In this document: piece by piece, positions 34,790 to 42,439 of the stretch | Position numbering within the stretch: position 1 is the first letter of the stretch | Layout of the letters: each line of letters opens with the position of its first letter | Origin: an uncultured Blautia sp. | GTDB lineage: Bacteria; Bacillota; Clostridia; Lachnospirales; Lachnospiraceae | Direction of reading: 5' to 3' | NCBI GenBank assembly: GCA_900540785.1 | Contig: UQHF01000020.1 | Coordinates: 6,630 to 70,629 of the forward strand | Length of the DNA stretch: 64,000 bases | Notes under the pieces: generated by a model | What the model saw: only the letters and a program-made list of their open reading frames with translations | What the model was told of the DNA's origin: nothing | The model's database searches: none | Program-made: the position numbers and the translations under genes

Positions 34790-35559
34790 TATTGGAAGTG
34801 AAAAATCTTGGATTTTCCTATAATAATGAAACAGAATTATTTCGAAATGTAAATTTTGGCATAGAAAAAGGAGAAATTTTTTCTGTTCTCGGGGCAAATG
34901 GAGCCGGAAAATCTACAATGTTGAATTGCATTGCAAATCTTTTGAAACCCTTGGAAGGAGGCGTATATCTGGGTGGGAAGCACATTACAGAGCTTTCCAT
35001 TACAGAGACAGCCAGAAAAATAGGATATGTCCCTCAGATTCATACGCCGGCTTACGGATATGAGGTTTTGGATTTTGTAGTTATGGGGAGGGCTCCATAT
35101 CTTGGGTTTTTTGAGAAACCGTCATTGAAAGATTATGAGATGGCAGAGGAAGCACTGGAAGAACTGGGGATTTTGAAGCTTGCCAAAAGACCTTATACAG
35201 AATTAAGCGGCGGAGAGAGGCAGCAGGTGACAATCGCAAGGGTGATGGTGCAGAAACCGGATATTATTATGTTAGATGAACCGACCAATCATCTTGATTA
35301 TGGAAACCAGTTACGAATGCTTCATTTAATCAAACGTCTCGCGGAGAAAGGCTATGGGATTATTCTGACAAGCCATATGCCGGATCATGTTCTGTTCCTG
35401 AATGGAAAGGCGGGGCTTTTGCATTCAGACGGCACATTTGAGACAGGAAATACATATGACATTGTAACAGAGGAAAACCTTAACAGACTTTATGGGATTC
35501 AGGTTCATATGGTATATATTCCGGAATTAGGAAGAAAAGTATGTATTCCAGGAGAGTGA
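34786..35559 (+). CDS. BtuD/FecE-type ABC ATPase (second set)
   Basis: A 257-residue ATPase starting at the ATG that overlaps the permease stop. Walker A GANGAGKSTMLNC, signature LSGGERQQVTIARVMVQ, Walker B IIMLDEPTNHLDYG and LTSHMPDH in place of the usual HD switch are visible. The C-terminus FIxRLYGI-type segment (LNRLYGIQVHMVYIPEL) is typical of the family. It is followed after 3 bases by the NifH-like gene. Confidence 0.9.
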   Translation: MILEVKNLGFSYNNETELFRNVNFGIEKGEIFSVLGANGAGKSTMLNCIANLLKPLEGGVYLGGKHITELSITETARKIGYVPQIHTPAYGYEVLDFVVMGRAPYLGFFEKPSLKDYEMAEEALEELGILKLAKRPYTELSGGERQQVTIARVMVQKPDIIMLDEPTNHLDYGNQLRMLHLIKRLAEKGYGIILTSHMPDHVLFLNGKAGLLHSDGTFETGNTYDIVTEENLNRLYGIQVHMVYIPELGRKVCIPGE

Positions 35560-35562
35560 GAA

Positions 35563-36387
35563 ATGGAAAGAATAGCATTTTATGGAAAAGGTGGAATTGG
35601 AAAGTCCACAATAGCGGCAAATGTGTCTGCGATTCTGGCAAAGAAAGGAATGAAGGTTTTACATATAGGCTGTGATCCGAAAGCAGATTCTGCGAGAATT
35701 TTGCAGTCAGGCAGGATTCCTTCTGTGTTGGAATTGTTGGAGGAAAAAGAGAGTTTATCCCGGGCTGAAATTATTCATACAGGAAAAAATGGAGTTCAGT
35801 GCGTGGAATGCGGAGGACCGGAAGCCGGCTGCGGCTGTGCGGGACTGGGAATTACAACAGCAATGGAAGAGATGGAGAAACTTGGAATTTTTCAGGAAAA
35901 CTGGGACGTGATCGTGTATGATGTTCTTGGAGATGTTGTGTGCGGAGGATTTTCTGTACCTATGAGAAAACATTACGCAGATAAAGTCTTTGTTGTAACA
36001 TCGGCAGATTATATGTCTCTGTATGCTGCAAACAATATTCTGAAAGGGATTCTTCGATATTCCCGGGAGGAAAATATGTTTGGTGGTCTTATTTTGAATC
36101 ATATAAAAAATTTCAGAGACAGAGAAATTTCAGAAGCTTTTTCAGATGAAACAAAAGCCGAGATATGTGTATCTCTGACAGAAAGCCGGGAAATGCAGCT
36201 GGCAGATTTCAGAGGAATGCCGTTCACAGAGCTTTTTCCGGAAACGGAAAATACACGTGCGCTGGAAAAGTTTGCCGAAGCACTTATGAAAAAACCAAAT
36301 GGAATGCAGCTTCCCCAACCTATGACAGCCGAAGACCTGGAGAGGTTTGGAAAAGAGATATATGAGAAAGGAAACGGAAAAAGATGA
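35563..36387 (+). CDS. NifH-like nitrogenase-family iron protein (ATP-dependent reductase)
   Basis: A 274-residue homologue of the nitrogenase Fe protein. The P-loop GKGGIGKS is at 8-15, HIGCDPKADS follows, and the two cluster ligands are Cys92 (GGPEAGCGCAG) and Cys127 (DVVCGGF), spaced 35 residues as in NifH. It should form a dimer with one bridging [4Fe-4S] and donate electrons with ATP. No nifK, nifE, nifN or nifB is in the window, so nitrogen fixation is not implied. It overlaps the next gene (ATGA), its likely electron acceptor, and lies in the cobalamin-riboswitch operon. Confidence 0.88.
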   Translation: MERIAFYGKGGIGKSTIAANVSAILAKKGMKVLHIGCDPKADSARILQSGRIPSVLELLEEKESLSRAEIIHTGKNGVQCVECGGPEAGCGCAGLGITTAMEEMEKLGIFQENWDVIVYDVLGDVVCGGFSVPMRKHYADKVFVVTSADYMSLYAANNILKGILRYSREENMFGGLILNHIKNFRDREISEAFSDETKAEICVSLTESREMQLADFRGMPFTELFPETENTRALEKFAEALMKKPNGMQLPQPMTAEDLERFGKEIYEKGNGKR

Positions 36388-37283
36388 AGGGATTTTCTGT
36401 TGAATCCGCGTATGGAGAAATGGAACATTTGAAGAAGCTTCCTGACAGGATATGGGAAAAGCAGGGGATTGCGATTGTGGCTCCGGGTACTTTAGCCTGT
36501 ACATATGCCCTGAAAAAGAGGGCACATGTACTTGGAAAAGAAGACTGGCTGTTTACGTGTTCGATTACAGAAAGAGAGTACAGTCTTGGAAAGCAGGGTA
36601 GAAAGATCAGTGAGACCATAGAGAAGGCGTTAAGAAAGCGTGGGATAAAGGGGATTATTGTGTATGCTTCCTGTATGGAGGTGCTGACACAATGGAATCT
36701 GGAGGAAATAAGAGAAAAGATTAAAAATCCCGATCATATACCAATAGAGATTCTTTACAGAGGTCCTCTGGCAAAAAGAAAAAAAGCTCCGGGAGAAGTT
36801 CTGGAAGATATATGGAAAAGATGGGGAATAAAGGACAGAGAAGAAATCAGCTTTTTGAAGACAGAATGTGCTACAAAAGAAAATACAGAGGAAATGCCGG
36901 ATTTTCAGGCTGTTGTGGAAGCTCTTGAGAACAGGGAGTGTGATATACTCCTGATCACACCGGGAGGCTGTAAAAGTGCTCTTACACTTAAAAGAAAAGA
37001 TAATTGCTTACAGGAGATTAAAAGTACAAGATTTTCCGATGTCTTTGTAAGCAAAGGGGACTGGGAAGGAGCAGCAAAAGAAATTTTTCAGAATTTTCCG
37101 GAAAACAGACCTCTGTTTCTGCTAGGAAGTGCAGTGCCAAAAGCAATCGGGCTGGACTTGCAGGAGCTTGCATCTAGACTGGAAAAGATGGGGAAATCGG
37201 TTGAAGTTATAAATTGTACAGGATTTCGAAGTGCAGCAGAGATGAAACAGGATATTCAGAAAGGCTTTGATAAAAAAGTATAA
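36384..37283 (+). CDS. small nitrogenase component 1-like protein
   Basis: A 299-residue protein, clearly shorter than NifD/NifK, BchN/B or CfbD. Parts align with component 1: IVAPGTLACTYA (Cys39), the WLFTCSITEREYSLGKQGRKI block that matches the T-D-xxE-xDxVFGG segment of NifD, and YASCMEVL (Cys97). Cys39 and Cys97 fit the second and third cluster ligands of NifD. The N-terminal first ligand is missing. A second half carries LLITPGGCKSALTL and a closing Rossmann-like segment. With the NifH-like gene it forms a minimal reductase, substrate unknown. Confidence 0.75.
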   Translation: MKGFSVESAYGEMEHLKKLPDRIWEKQGIAIVAPGTLACTYALKKRAHVLGKEDWLFTCSITEREYSLGKQGRKISETIEKALRKRGIKGIIVYASCMEVLTQWNLEEIREKIKNPDHIPIEILYRGPLAKRKKAPGEVLEDIWKRWGIKDREEISFLKTECATKENTEEMPDFQAVVEALENRECDILLITPGGCKSALTLKRKDNCLQEIKSTRFSDVFVSKGDWEGAAKEIFQNFPENRPLFLLGSAVPKAIGLDLQELASRLEKMGKSVEVINCTGFRSAAEMKQDIQKGFDKKV

Positions 37284-37290
37284 AAATTTC

Positions 37291-37319
37291 TTGACAATAC
37301 TGGACAAAAGTAGTATTAT
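37291..37319 (+). promoter_or_regulatory. promoter of the second riboswitch transcript
   Basis: A perfect TTGACA (37291-37296), 17 bases, TATTAT (37314-37319), starting 8 bases after the preceding stop codon. Confidence 0.8.
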
Positions 37320-37348
37320 ATGGTTAGTATAATTCCATAGTGAACATA

Positions 37349-37535
37349 TTAAGTGCTGTTTGTTACCATAGCGAACAAAACAGAAAAGGGAATCAGGTGA
37401 AAATCCTGAGCGATCCGGTCACTGTAACAGAGGAGTAAGCCTCAGAGATCCATTGTGCCATAGCATGAGAAGGAGAGGCAAGTGTTGATTCTGAAGTCAG
37501 GAAACCTGCTTAATATGGCGAGGTTAAGCTTCCGT
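37349..37535 (+). promoter_or_regulatory. cobalamin riboswitch 2
   Basis: Aptamer core GGGAATCAGGTGAAAATCC and GATCCGGTCACTGTAA (37388-37427), then AAGTCAGGAAACCTGC (37495-37510) and an AAGCTTCCG segment as in riboswitch 1. With its own promoter and terminator it forms a separate control unit for the small cysteine-rich gene. Confidence 0.9.
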
Positions 37536-37580
37536 GTAAAGTGTAACGACCAGTTTCAGGGATTCCGCACCCTGGGATGT

Positions 37581-37611
37581 TGTCCGCTTTCCTTCGAAGC
37601 GGGCATTTTTT
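37581..37611 (+). terminator. terminator of cobalamin riboswitch 2
   Basis: A 9-bp stem (TGTCCGCTT with AAGCGGGCA, one G-U pair) is followed by six T at 37606-37611. Confidence 0.8.
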
Positions 37612-37619
37612 ATGGAATG

Positions 37620-37746
37620 CGCCTGTTCATACGAATTATACATGATTAAATGGCAGGCGATACTGCTTCGGATACAACCGTTCCCTCCGCGCACTTATGA
37701 ATGAGTTGTTTTTCTACACCGAAGTAGCATCGCTCCCTCTTTTTTA
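37620..37746 (+). other. structured leader segment between riboswitch 2 and the next gene
   Basis: CGCCTG pairs with CAGGCG (37620-37625 / 37654-37659). Overlapping it, CGATACTGCTTCGG (37658-37671) pairs with CCGAAGTAGCATCG (37719-37732) with an inner ACAAC/GTTGT, then CTCTTTTTT. It may be a second terminator or a mutually exclusive fold. No gene is seen in it. Confidence 0.45.
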
Positions 37747-37808
37747 TGAGGTTTTTAGGATGAGATATTGCAGGATAGAAAGTGCGCGTATGTATGAAGG
37801 AGGCATAA

Positions 37809-38096
37809 ATGGAGAAACCATATTGGGAAGGAAAGGAATTTTCTTTTTTTAGTCATAAAGAATGTGAATATTTTCCCTGTCATAAAGGAGCAGATCCGGA
37901 GGAATTTAACTGTCTTTTCTGTTATTGTCCTCTCTATGCTCTTGGAAAAGACTGCGGGGGAAATTTCACTTATACAGAAAACGGATACAAGGACTGTACA
38001 AACTGTCTTGTACCTCATAAGCGTAAAAATTACGGATACATTACAGGAAAATATCAGGAGCTTGCAGCAAGGATTGCAAGAATGGATGAAAAGTAA
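37809..38096 (+). CDS. small cysteine-rich domain protein, riboswitch-controlled
   Basis: A 95-residue protein matching the cysteine-rich small domain family (PF04071-type), a presumed metal binder. Cysteines fall in HKECEYFPCHKG, EFNCLFCYCPLYALGKDCGG and YKDCTNCLVPH, nine in all. AAGGAGG precedes the ATG. It is the first gene after cobalamin riboswitch 2, which ties it to corrinoid or cobalt metabolism by regulation. Its function is not known. Confidence 0.8.
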   Translation: MEKPYWEGKEFSFFSHKECEYFPCHKGADPEEFNCLFCYCPLYALGKDCGGNFTYTENGYKDCTNCLVPHKRKNYGYITGKYQELAARIARMDEK

Positions 38097-38097
38097 G

Positions 38098-38119
38098 AGC
38101 CACGGGGAAACCCGTGGCT
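38098..38119. terminator. hairpin terminator between convergent genes
   Basis: AGCCACGGG-GAAA-CCCGTGGCT, a perfect 9-bp stem with a GNRA loop. The T-run is weak (TGTTCTATT). Confidence 0.65.
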
Positions 38120-38126
38120 TGTTCTA

Positions 38127-38528
38127 TTATGTATAATATTTTTCGACAGTGTTTTTGAAATCTTCAAAGAGAGGATAATAGACGTTGATTATATTCTGAA
38201 ATTGTTCTGAGGCAAATGTTCCGTCGTAATCATGTGCAAGCTGATTCCGGACGCGGAGCATCTGGAGCCATTTGTCGTCTGTGATAATATGATTTGTAAA
38301 GCTTTGCTGCAGTGTTTCCCGCGGAGAACCGATTGCAAAGTCCAGGATTTCCAGTTTTTTCGTAAGAATATCCTTCATTACTTTCCATGAAATATCAAAG
38401 GTAAGATTAAAATTTAAGACAGTTCCTTCCAATACAAAATCTGCAGACGGGTCGGCATGTCTGCTTTTTTCAAGATTTTTCAAACTTCTGCAGAAGGTAT
38501 GATACCGATTAATAAATTTGTTTTCCAT
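38127..38528 (-). CDS. HEPN-type toxin (HepT / HI0074-like nucleotidyltransferase partner)
   Basis: A 133-residue helical protein of the HI0074 (PF08780) type. It carries RNQLAHDY (Arg94, His99, Tyr101), the RX4HXY signature of HepT ribonuclease toxins. In characterised MntA-HepT pairs the nucleotidyltransferase adds AMP to that tyrosine to silence the RNase. It overlaps the antitoxin gene by 20 bases on the same strand. The assignment as toxin-antitoxin is by family and layout. Confidence 0.8.
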   Translation of the reverse strand: MENKFINRYHTFCRSLKNLEKSRHADPSADFVLEGTVLNFNLTFDISWKVMKDILTKKLEILDFAIGSPRETLQQSFTNHIITDDKWLQMLRVRNQLAHDYDGTFASEQFQNIINVYYPLFEDFKNTVEKYYT

Positions 38529-38790
38529 ATTTTTCTATATCCTCCAGTAAAAATGGGTTATGAATGCTGTCGTAATCGAAAATATCTATTTTTCTAAGCG
38601 TATCGATTTCTGTTAAATCTTCTTCCAGTTTCATAATATCAGGGCAGCCGTAAACTACAAAATCTATATCGCTTGTCGGTGTGGCAGTGCCTGTTGCGAA
38701 GGAGCCGAAAAGCTTCAGGTGTTCTACATGATTTCTTTTGCAGATCAAAGTAACTTTTTCAATCAGTTCTGGTATTGGCATAGTATTCAT
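38509..38790 (-). CDS. minimal nucleotidyltransferase antitoxin (MntA-like)
   Basis: A 93-residue MNT-family protein. The GSX10DXD catalytic motif is intact, from GSFATG at residues 29-34 to Asp41 and Asp43 in SDIDFVV. It should AMPylate its HEPN partner. GGAGG lies about 7 bases upstream on the minus strand. It is the first gene of the pair, as usual for antitoxins. Confidence 0.82.
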   Translation of the reverse strand: MNTMPIPELIEKVTLICKRNHVEHLKLFGSFATGTATPTSDIDFVVYGCPDIMKLEEDLTEIDTLRKIDIFDYDSIHNPFLLEDIEKYGKQIY

Positions 38791-38961
38791 GAGTATATCC
38801 TCCGTTAGACAGCAGTTTTGGTACTTCCAATTTTACCATTCACAAAATGAAATAGCAAGGAGGATCCCCATTTTTAAAATTGTACGTTGTATATAATTGG
38901 TAGATATATTTAAGAAAAAGTTGTATAATTTGTCTAAAAGTATTATGAGGAGGTTTTCTTT

Positions 38962-39648
38962 ATGAAACGTTCAGAAATCAACAAGGCTTTAAAAGAAATG
39001 GAAAAGATGATTCGTGACTACCGCTTTTCTCTTCCTCCATTCTGTAATTTTACACCAGAGGAATGGCAGGAGAAAGGACACGATTACGACGAAGTCCGCG
39101 ACAATATGCTTGGGTGGGATATTACGGACTACGGACTGGGTGATTTTGACAAAGTAGGATTTTCCCTGATCACTATTCGAAACGGAAATCTGAAAATGAA
39201 AGATAAGTACACAAAGTCTTATGCGGAAAAACTTCTGTACTTAAAAGAAGGACAGTATTCCCCGATGCACTTCCATTGGAATAAAATGGAAGATATTATA
39301 AACAGAGGAGGGGGCAACCTTCTGATCCGTGTTTATAATTCCACAGAGGAGGAAGACCTTGACAAGGTAAACGATGTTCATGTGCATCTGGATGGAAGAG
39401 AAGTAGTCGTTCCGGCAGGAACACAGGTAAAACTGACTCCTGGGGAAAGCATCAGCATTTATCCGTATATGTATCATGATTTTGAGATTGAAGAAGGAAC
39501 CGGACCTGTGCTTATCGGAGAGGTAAGCCAGTGCAATGATGATAACACAGATAACCGTTTTTATGAGAAAATGGGACGTTTTCCGGAGATTGAGGAAGAC
39601 GAGCCGCCATATCGTCTGCTGTGTAACGAATATCCGGAAGTAAAATGA
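38962..39648 (+). CDS. D-lyxose / D-mannose ketol-isomerase (cupin type)
   Basis: A 228-residue cupin matching the D-lyxose isomerase family (PF07385). The metal site YSPMHFHWNKMEDIINRGGG is followed by YPYMYHDFEIEEGTGPVLIGEVS, supplying the His and Glu ligands. These enzymes convert D-lyxose to D-xylulose or D-mannose to D-fructose with Mn2+. AGGAGG precedes the ATG. It stands alone between a divergent toxin-antitoxin pair and its own terminator. Confidence 0.88.
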   Translation: MKRSEINKALKEMEKMIRDYRFSLPPFCNFTPEEWQEKGHDYDEVRDNMLGWDITDYGLGDFDKVGFSLITIRNGNLKMKDKYTKSYAEKLLYLKEGQYSPMHFHWNKMEDIINRGGGNLLIRVYNSTEEEDLDKVNDVHVHLDGREVVVPAGTQVKLTPGESISIYPYMYHDFEIEEGTGPVLIGEVSQCNDDNTDNRFYEKMGRFPEIEEDEPPYRLLCNEYPEVK

Positions 39649-39653
39649 GAAGA

Positions 39654-39688
39654 AAAAAGACCTGGTCGTATAGCGGCCGGGTCTTTTT
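39654..39688 (+). terminator. intrinsic terminator after the isomerase gene
   Basis: AAAAAGACC pairs with GGTCTTTTT, with further pairing inside (TGGTCG/GCGGCC region) and five T in the right arm. Confidence 0.85.
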
Positions 39689-39745
39689 GCAAGGCACGCA
39701 ATATTAGATTGAAAGATCAAAACAGGAGTTTACCCTTTTCTTATC

Positions 39746-39764
39746 ATAACGAAAAAGTTATAAT
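39746..39764 (+). promoter_or_regulatory. -10 region of the hipA-like gene with overlapping dyad
   Basis: TATAAT lies at 39759-39764. A dyad ATAAC-N6-GTTAT (39746-39761) overlaps it, a plausible repressor site. A -35 is not clear. Confidence 0.4.
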
Positions 39765-39825
39765 ATTAACAAAAAGATAATGGTAGTAACAAAAAACTAA
39801 TAAAAAGAAAGAGGGGGTAAATTTA

Positions 39826-41013
39826 GTGGTTAGATATTGGCTCATGCACAAAAATGATAAATGTGGAAGTATTGTTTTTGATGAAGAGGTAGGAAGAATT
39901 CTGGAATATCAGGATAATGGTAGCGGTTTATCTCCGTACCTTGGAAACTGCGACGTTCGAAAATTGAGAAAATGGTGGGAAATGCGGGCAGTACCTGCTT
40001 CAAGAAATGTGATTCGTTCGATGGTAAAAAATGCGGGCTGTTTAAATGCCGAGATGTATCTTGCAAAAAATCTTGCGCTTAGTATGACAGATACTTATTG
40101 GATATGTCCGGAAGGGGCATCGCTTTCTTATGATAATGTAAAATTTTCTAATTTTATTTCGTATAACCAGGGAAAGGTTCCGTATCACAATGCCACATCG
40201 TATGACCCCAATGCGTCTTTGGGAGGGCAGATGGAAAAATACTGGGATTTGGAACAGGAAGCACCGGTTCTTGTCAAGGAAAGCTATAGATATTTTGGAC
40301 AGCAGTCCATTAATGAAATGTTTGCTACTAGACTGCATGAGCGGCAGGGGACTTCTGTTCCTTTTGTTAAGTATTCTATATCGACAACATTTGACAGAGG
40401 GATATTATGTAAATGTAAAGCTTTTACCTCGGAAAAAGTAGAACTTCTGTCAGCGTATGAAATTCTGGAAAGCGAAAAAACGCGAAATGATGCAGCTTTA
40501 TACGATAACTATATTGCGCTGTGTGTGAAAAATGGGATTGCGATAGAAGAAATTCAGGATTTTATGGATTATCAGACGATGACGGATTTTCTTATCAGTA
40601 ACACAGATGAACATCTTCAGAATTTTGGGGTTTTGCGGGACACAGATTCTATGAGGCTGATCGGAGTTGCACCGATTTTTGATTCGGGAAACAGTATGTT
40701 TTTTATGGAAAACAGAAAAAAACCATACAGCAGGGTAGAATTATTGGAAAGACCGATTACAGGTTTTTATAAAACAGAAGAAAAAATGCTTGCTAAGGTT
40801 AAGGATAAAAGTCTTGTAAAAATTGATCTGCTTCCTGCACCGGAGGAGGTAACAGAATTATATGTCAGCGCTGGATTACCAGAAGAGAGAGCTGATTTTA
40901 TAAGCAGAAATTACAGTCTGAAACTGCAGTTGTTTCAGGAATTTCAGAAAGGTAAAACAATTTCTTTATATAAAGAAAAGCAGGTAGAAAAATTAAAAAA
41001 CGGAAAAAGATAA
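39826..41013 (+). CDS. HipA-like serine/threonine kinase, solitary
   Basis: A 395-residue protein. The C-terminal half has the HipA-type kinase core: FLISNTDEHLQNFGVLRD (Asp261, His263, Asn266) and APIFDSGNSMF (Asp286). HipA kinases phosphorylate proteins such as GltX to slow growth. The usual HipB antitoxin is not next to it, and no helix-turn-helix domain is apparent in it, so it may be a stand-alone kinase of the phage-like or accessory type. The GTG start has AGGGGG 8 bases upstream. The terminator overlaps its stop codon. Confidence 0.7.
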   Translation: MVRYWLMHKNDKCGSIVFDEEVGRILEYQDNGSGLSPYLGNCDVRKLRKWWEMRAVPASRNVIRSMVKNAGCLNAEMYLAKNLALSMTDTYWICPEGASLSYDNVKFSNFISYNQGKVPYHNATSYDPNASLGGQMEKYWDLEQEAPVLVKESYRYFGQQSINEMFATRLHERQGTSVPFVKYSISTTFDRGILCKCKAFTSEKVELLSAYEILESEKTRNDAALYDNYIALCVKNGIAIEEIQDFMDYQTMTDFLISNTDEHLQNFGVLRDTDSMRLIGVAPIFDSGNSMFFMENRKKPYSRVELLERPITGFYKTEEKMLAKVKDKSLVKIDLLPAPEEVTELYVSAGLPEERADFISRNYSLKLQLFQEFQKGKTISLYKEKQVEKLKNGKR

Positions 41014-41057
41014 AACGATTGGGTGGTGCAGGTAAAAGCGCCACCCAATCGTTTTAT
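41010..41057. terminator. bidirectional terminator overlapping both stop codons
   Basis: A perfect 17-bp stem (41010-41026 with 41041-41057) with a 14-base loop. It contains the stop of the hipA-like gene and the stop of the convergent MATE gene. Confidence 0.95.
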
Positions 41058-42427
41058 CCCATCTTCTTAAATTCCTTCCTCACCAGCACGATCGCCAGCA
41101 CACCTGCTGCGCAGTCTGCAATAGGCGCTGCGAACATTACGCCCTCCACGCCCATGAACACAGGAAAGATAATGACAAGAGGCACAAGGAAAATGATCTG
41201 CCTTGTCATGGAAAGGAAAATTCCCTTTGTCGCCTTTCCGATGGAGGTAAAAAAGTTTGCAGTTACAGGCTGCAGTCCGTTAAAGAAGGTGCAGAACAGG
41301 AAAATGCGGAAAAACTTAACGGCAAACCGGTAATAAAGTTCATCTCCGTTTCCGAAAACAGCTACGATCTGCCGTGGGAAAATCTGGAAACAGAGAAAAC
41401 CTGTAAACGCTACGACGGAAGCAATTCCTGCTGCTGTTAAATAGGCTTTTTTCACACGGTCAAATTTTTCCGCACCGTAGTTAAAGCTGATGATCGGCTG
41501 CGCTCCCTGAGAAATCCCGATTACCACAGAGAGGAACAGCATATTTACCTTTGACACGATTCCGGCTACTGCAATGGGAATGTCGCTTCCGTAAACAGAT
41601 TCCGCGCCGTAGTGGCGGAGGGTGTTGTTGAGAAGAATCTGTACAATCGTAATGGCAAGCTGGTTTAAGCAGGAAGCAGAACCCAGGGAAATAATCGCCT
41701 TCAGACAGCCTGCTTTCGGAATGAAGTGGCGCAAAGTAAGGGAACGCTCCTGGTATTTCGGCAGATAAAAAAGGATCATGCAGGCGGAAAAAATCTGTCC
41801 GATCACAGTTGCCCAGGCTGCGCCTTCAATTCCCCAGTCAAAAACAAAAATAAAAAGGGGGTCGAGAATCGTATTGATGATGGCTCCTGATAAAGTGGCA
41901 AACATGGAGTAGGCAGGCTTGCCGTCAGCACGAACCAGGTGATTTCCTCCCGTTGCAAGCATATAGAAAGGAAAACCAAGGGAGGTGATCCCTACATAGG
42001 AGAGGGAATAGGGCAGAGTCTGTTCCGTTGCGCCGCAGGCAATGACAAGCGGTTCTAAAAAGCACCGGATTAAAAGGCAGAGGGCAATACCAAATAGGAT
42101 CAGGCTTCCGAAAGCCGTACCTGCGATGTCACGTGCCTTATCTTTATTTTTTCGTCCAAGTTCCAGATTATAGTTTGCGGCGCCGCCGATTCCAAGAAGG
42201 AGGCACGCTGCAGTTGTGATGGTGGTCATGGGGAAGGCTGCGTTTGTGGCTGCGTTTCCAAGCATTCCCACGCCCTGTCCGATAAAAATCTGGTCTACGA
42301 TGTTATAAAGTGCTCCAACCAGCATACTGATAATGCTGGGAATGGCAAATTTTTTTAAAAGCTGCCCGATGGGGGCAGTTCCCAGAGGGGATTCCTCAGG
42401 AGAAATAGAATGTTCTGTCTGGCTCAT
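41054..42427 (-). CDS. MATE family efflux transporter (second copy in window)
   Basis: A 457-residue exporter with the MATE pattern: LLKKFAIPSIISMLVGALYNIVDQIFIGQGVG at the N-terminus and SVVIGISQGAQPIISFNYGAEKFDRVKKAY in the second half. It is not a close copy of the protein at 1888. It follows the PHP phosphatase by 12 bases, so the two form an operon. Substrate is unknown. Confidence 0.9.
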   Translation of the reverse strand: MSQTEHSISPEESPLGTAPIGQLLKKFAIPSIISMLVGALYNIVDQIFIGQGVGMLGNAATNAAFPMTTITTAACLLLGIGGAANYNLELGRKNKDKARDIAGTAFGSLILFGIALCLLIRCFLEPLVIACGATEQTLPYSLSYVGITSLGFPFYMLATGGNHLVRADGKPAYSMFATLSGAIINTILDPLFIFVFDWGIEGAAWATVIGQIFSACMILFYLPKYQERSLTLRHFIPKAGCLKAIISLGSASCLNQLAITIVQILLNNTLRHYGAESVYGSDIPIAVAGIVSKVNMLFLSVVIGISQGAQPIISFNYGAEKFDRVKKAYLTAAGIASVVAFTGFLCFQIFPRQIVAVFGNGDELYYRFAVKFFRIFLFCTFFNGLQPVTANFFTSIGKATKGIFLSMTRQIIFLVPLVIIFPVFMGVEGVMFAAPIADCAAGVLAIVLVRKEFKKMG

Positions 42428-42439
42428 GAAAGCGTCTCC

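Noticed and set aside
35563..37283. Nitrogen fixation genes
   Set aside because: Only a NifH-like and one short component-1-like gene are present. There is no second component-1 subunit and no cofactor-assembly gene, and the setting is corrinoid transport.
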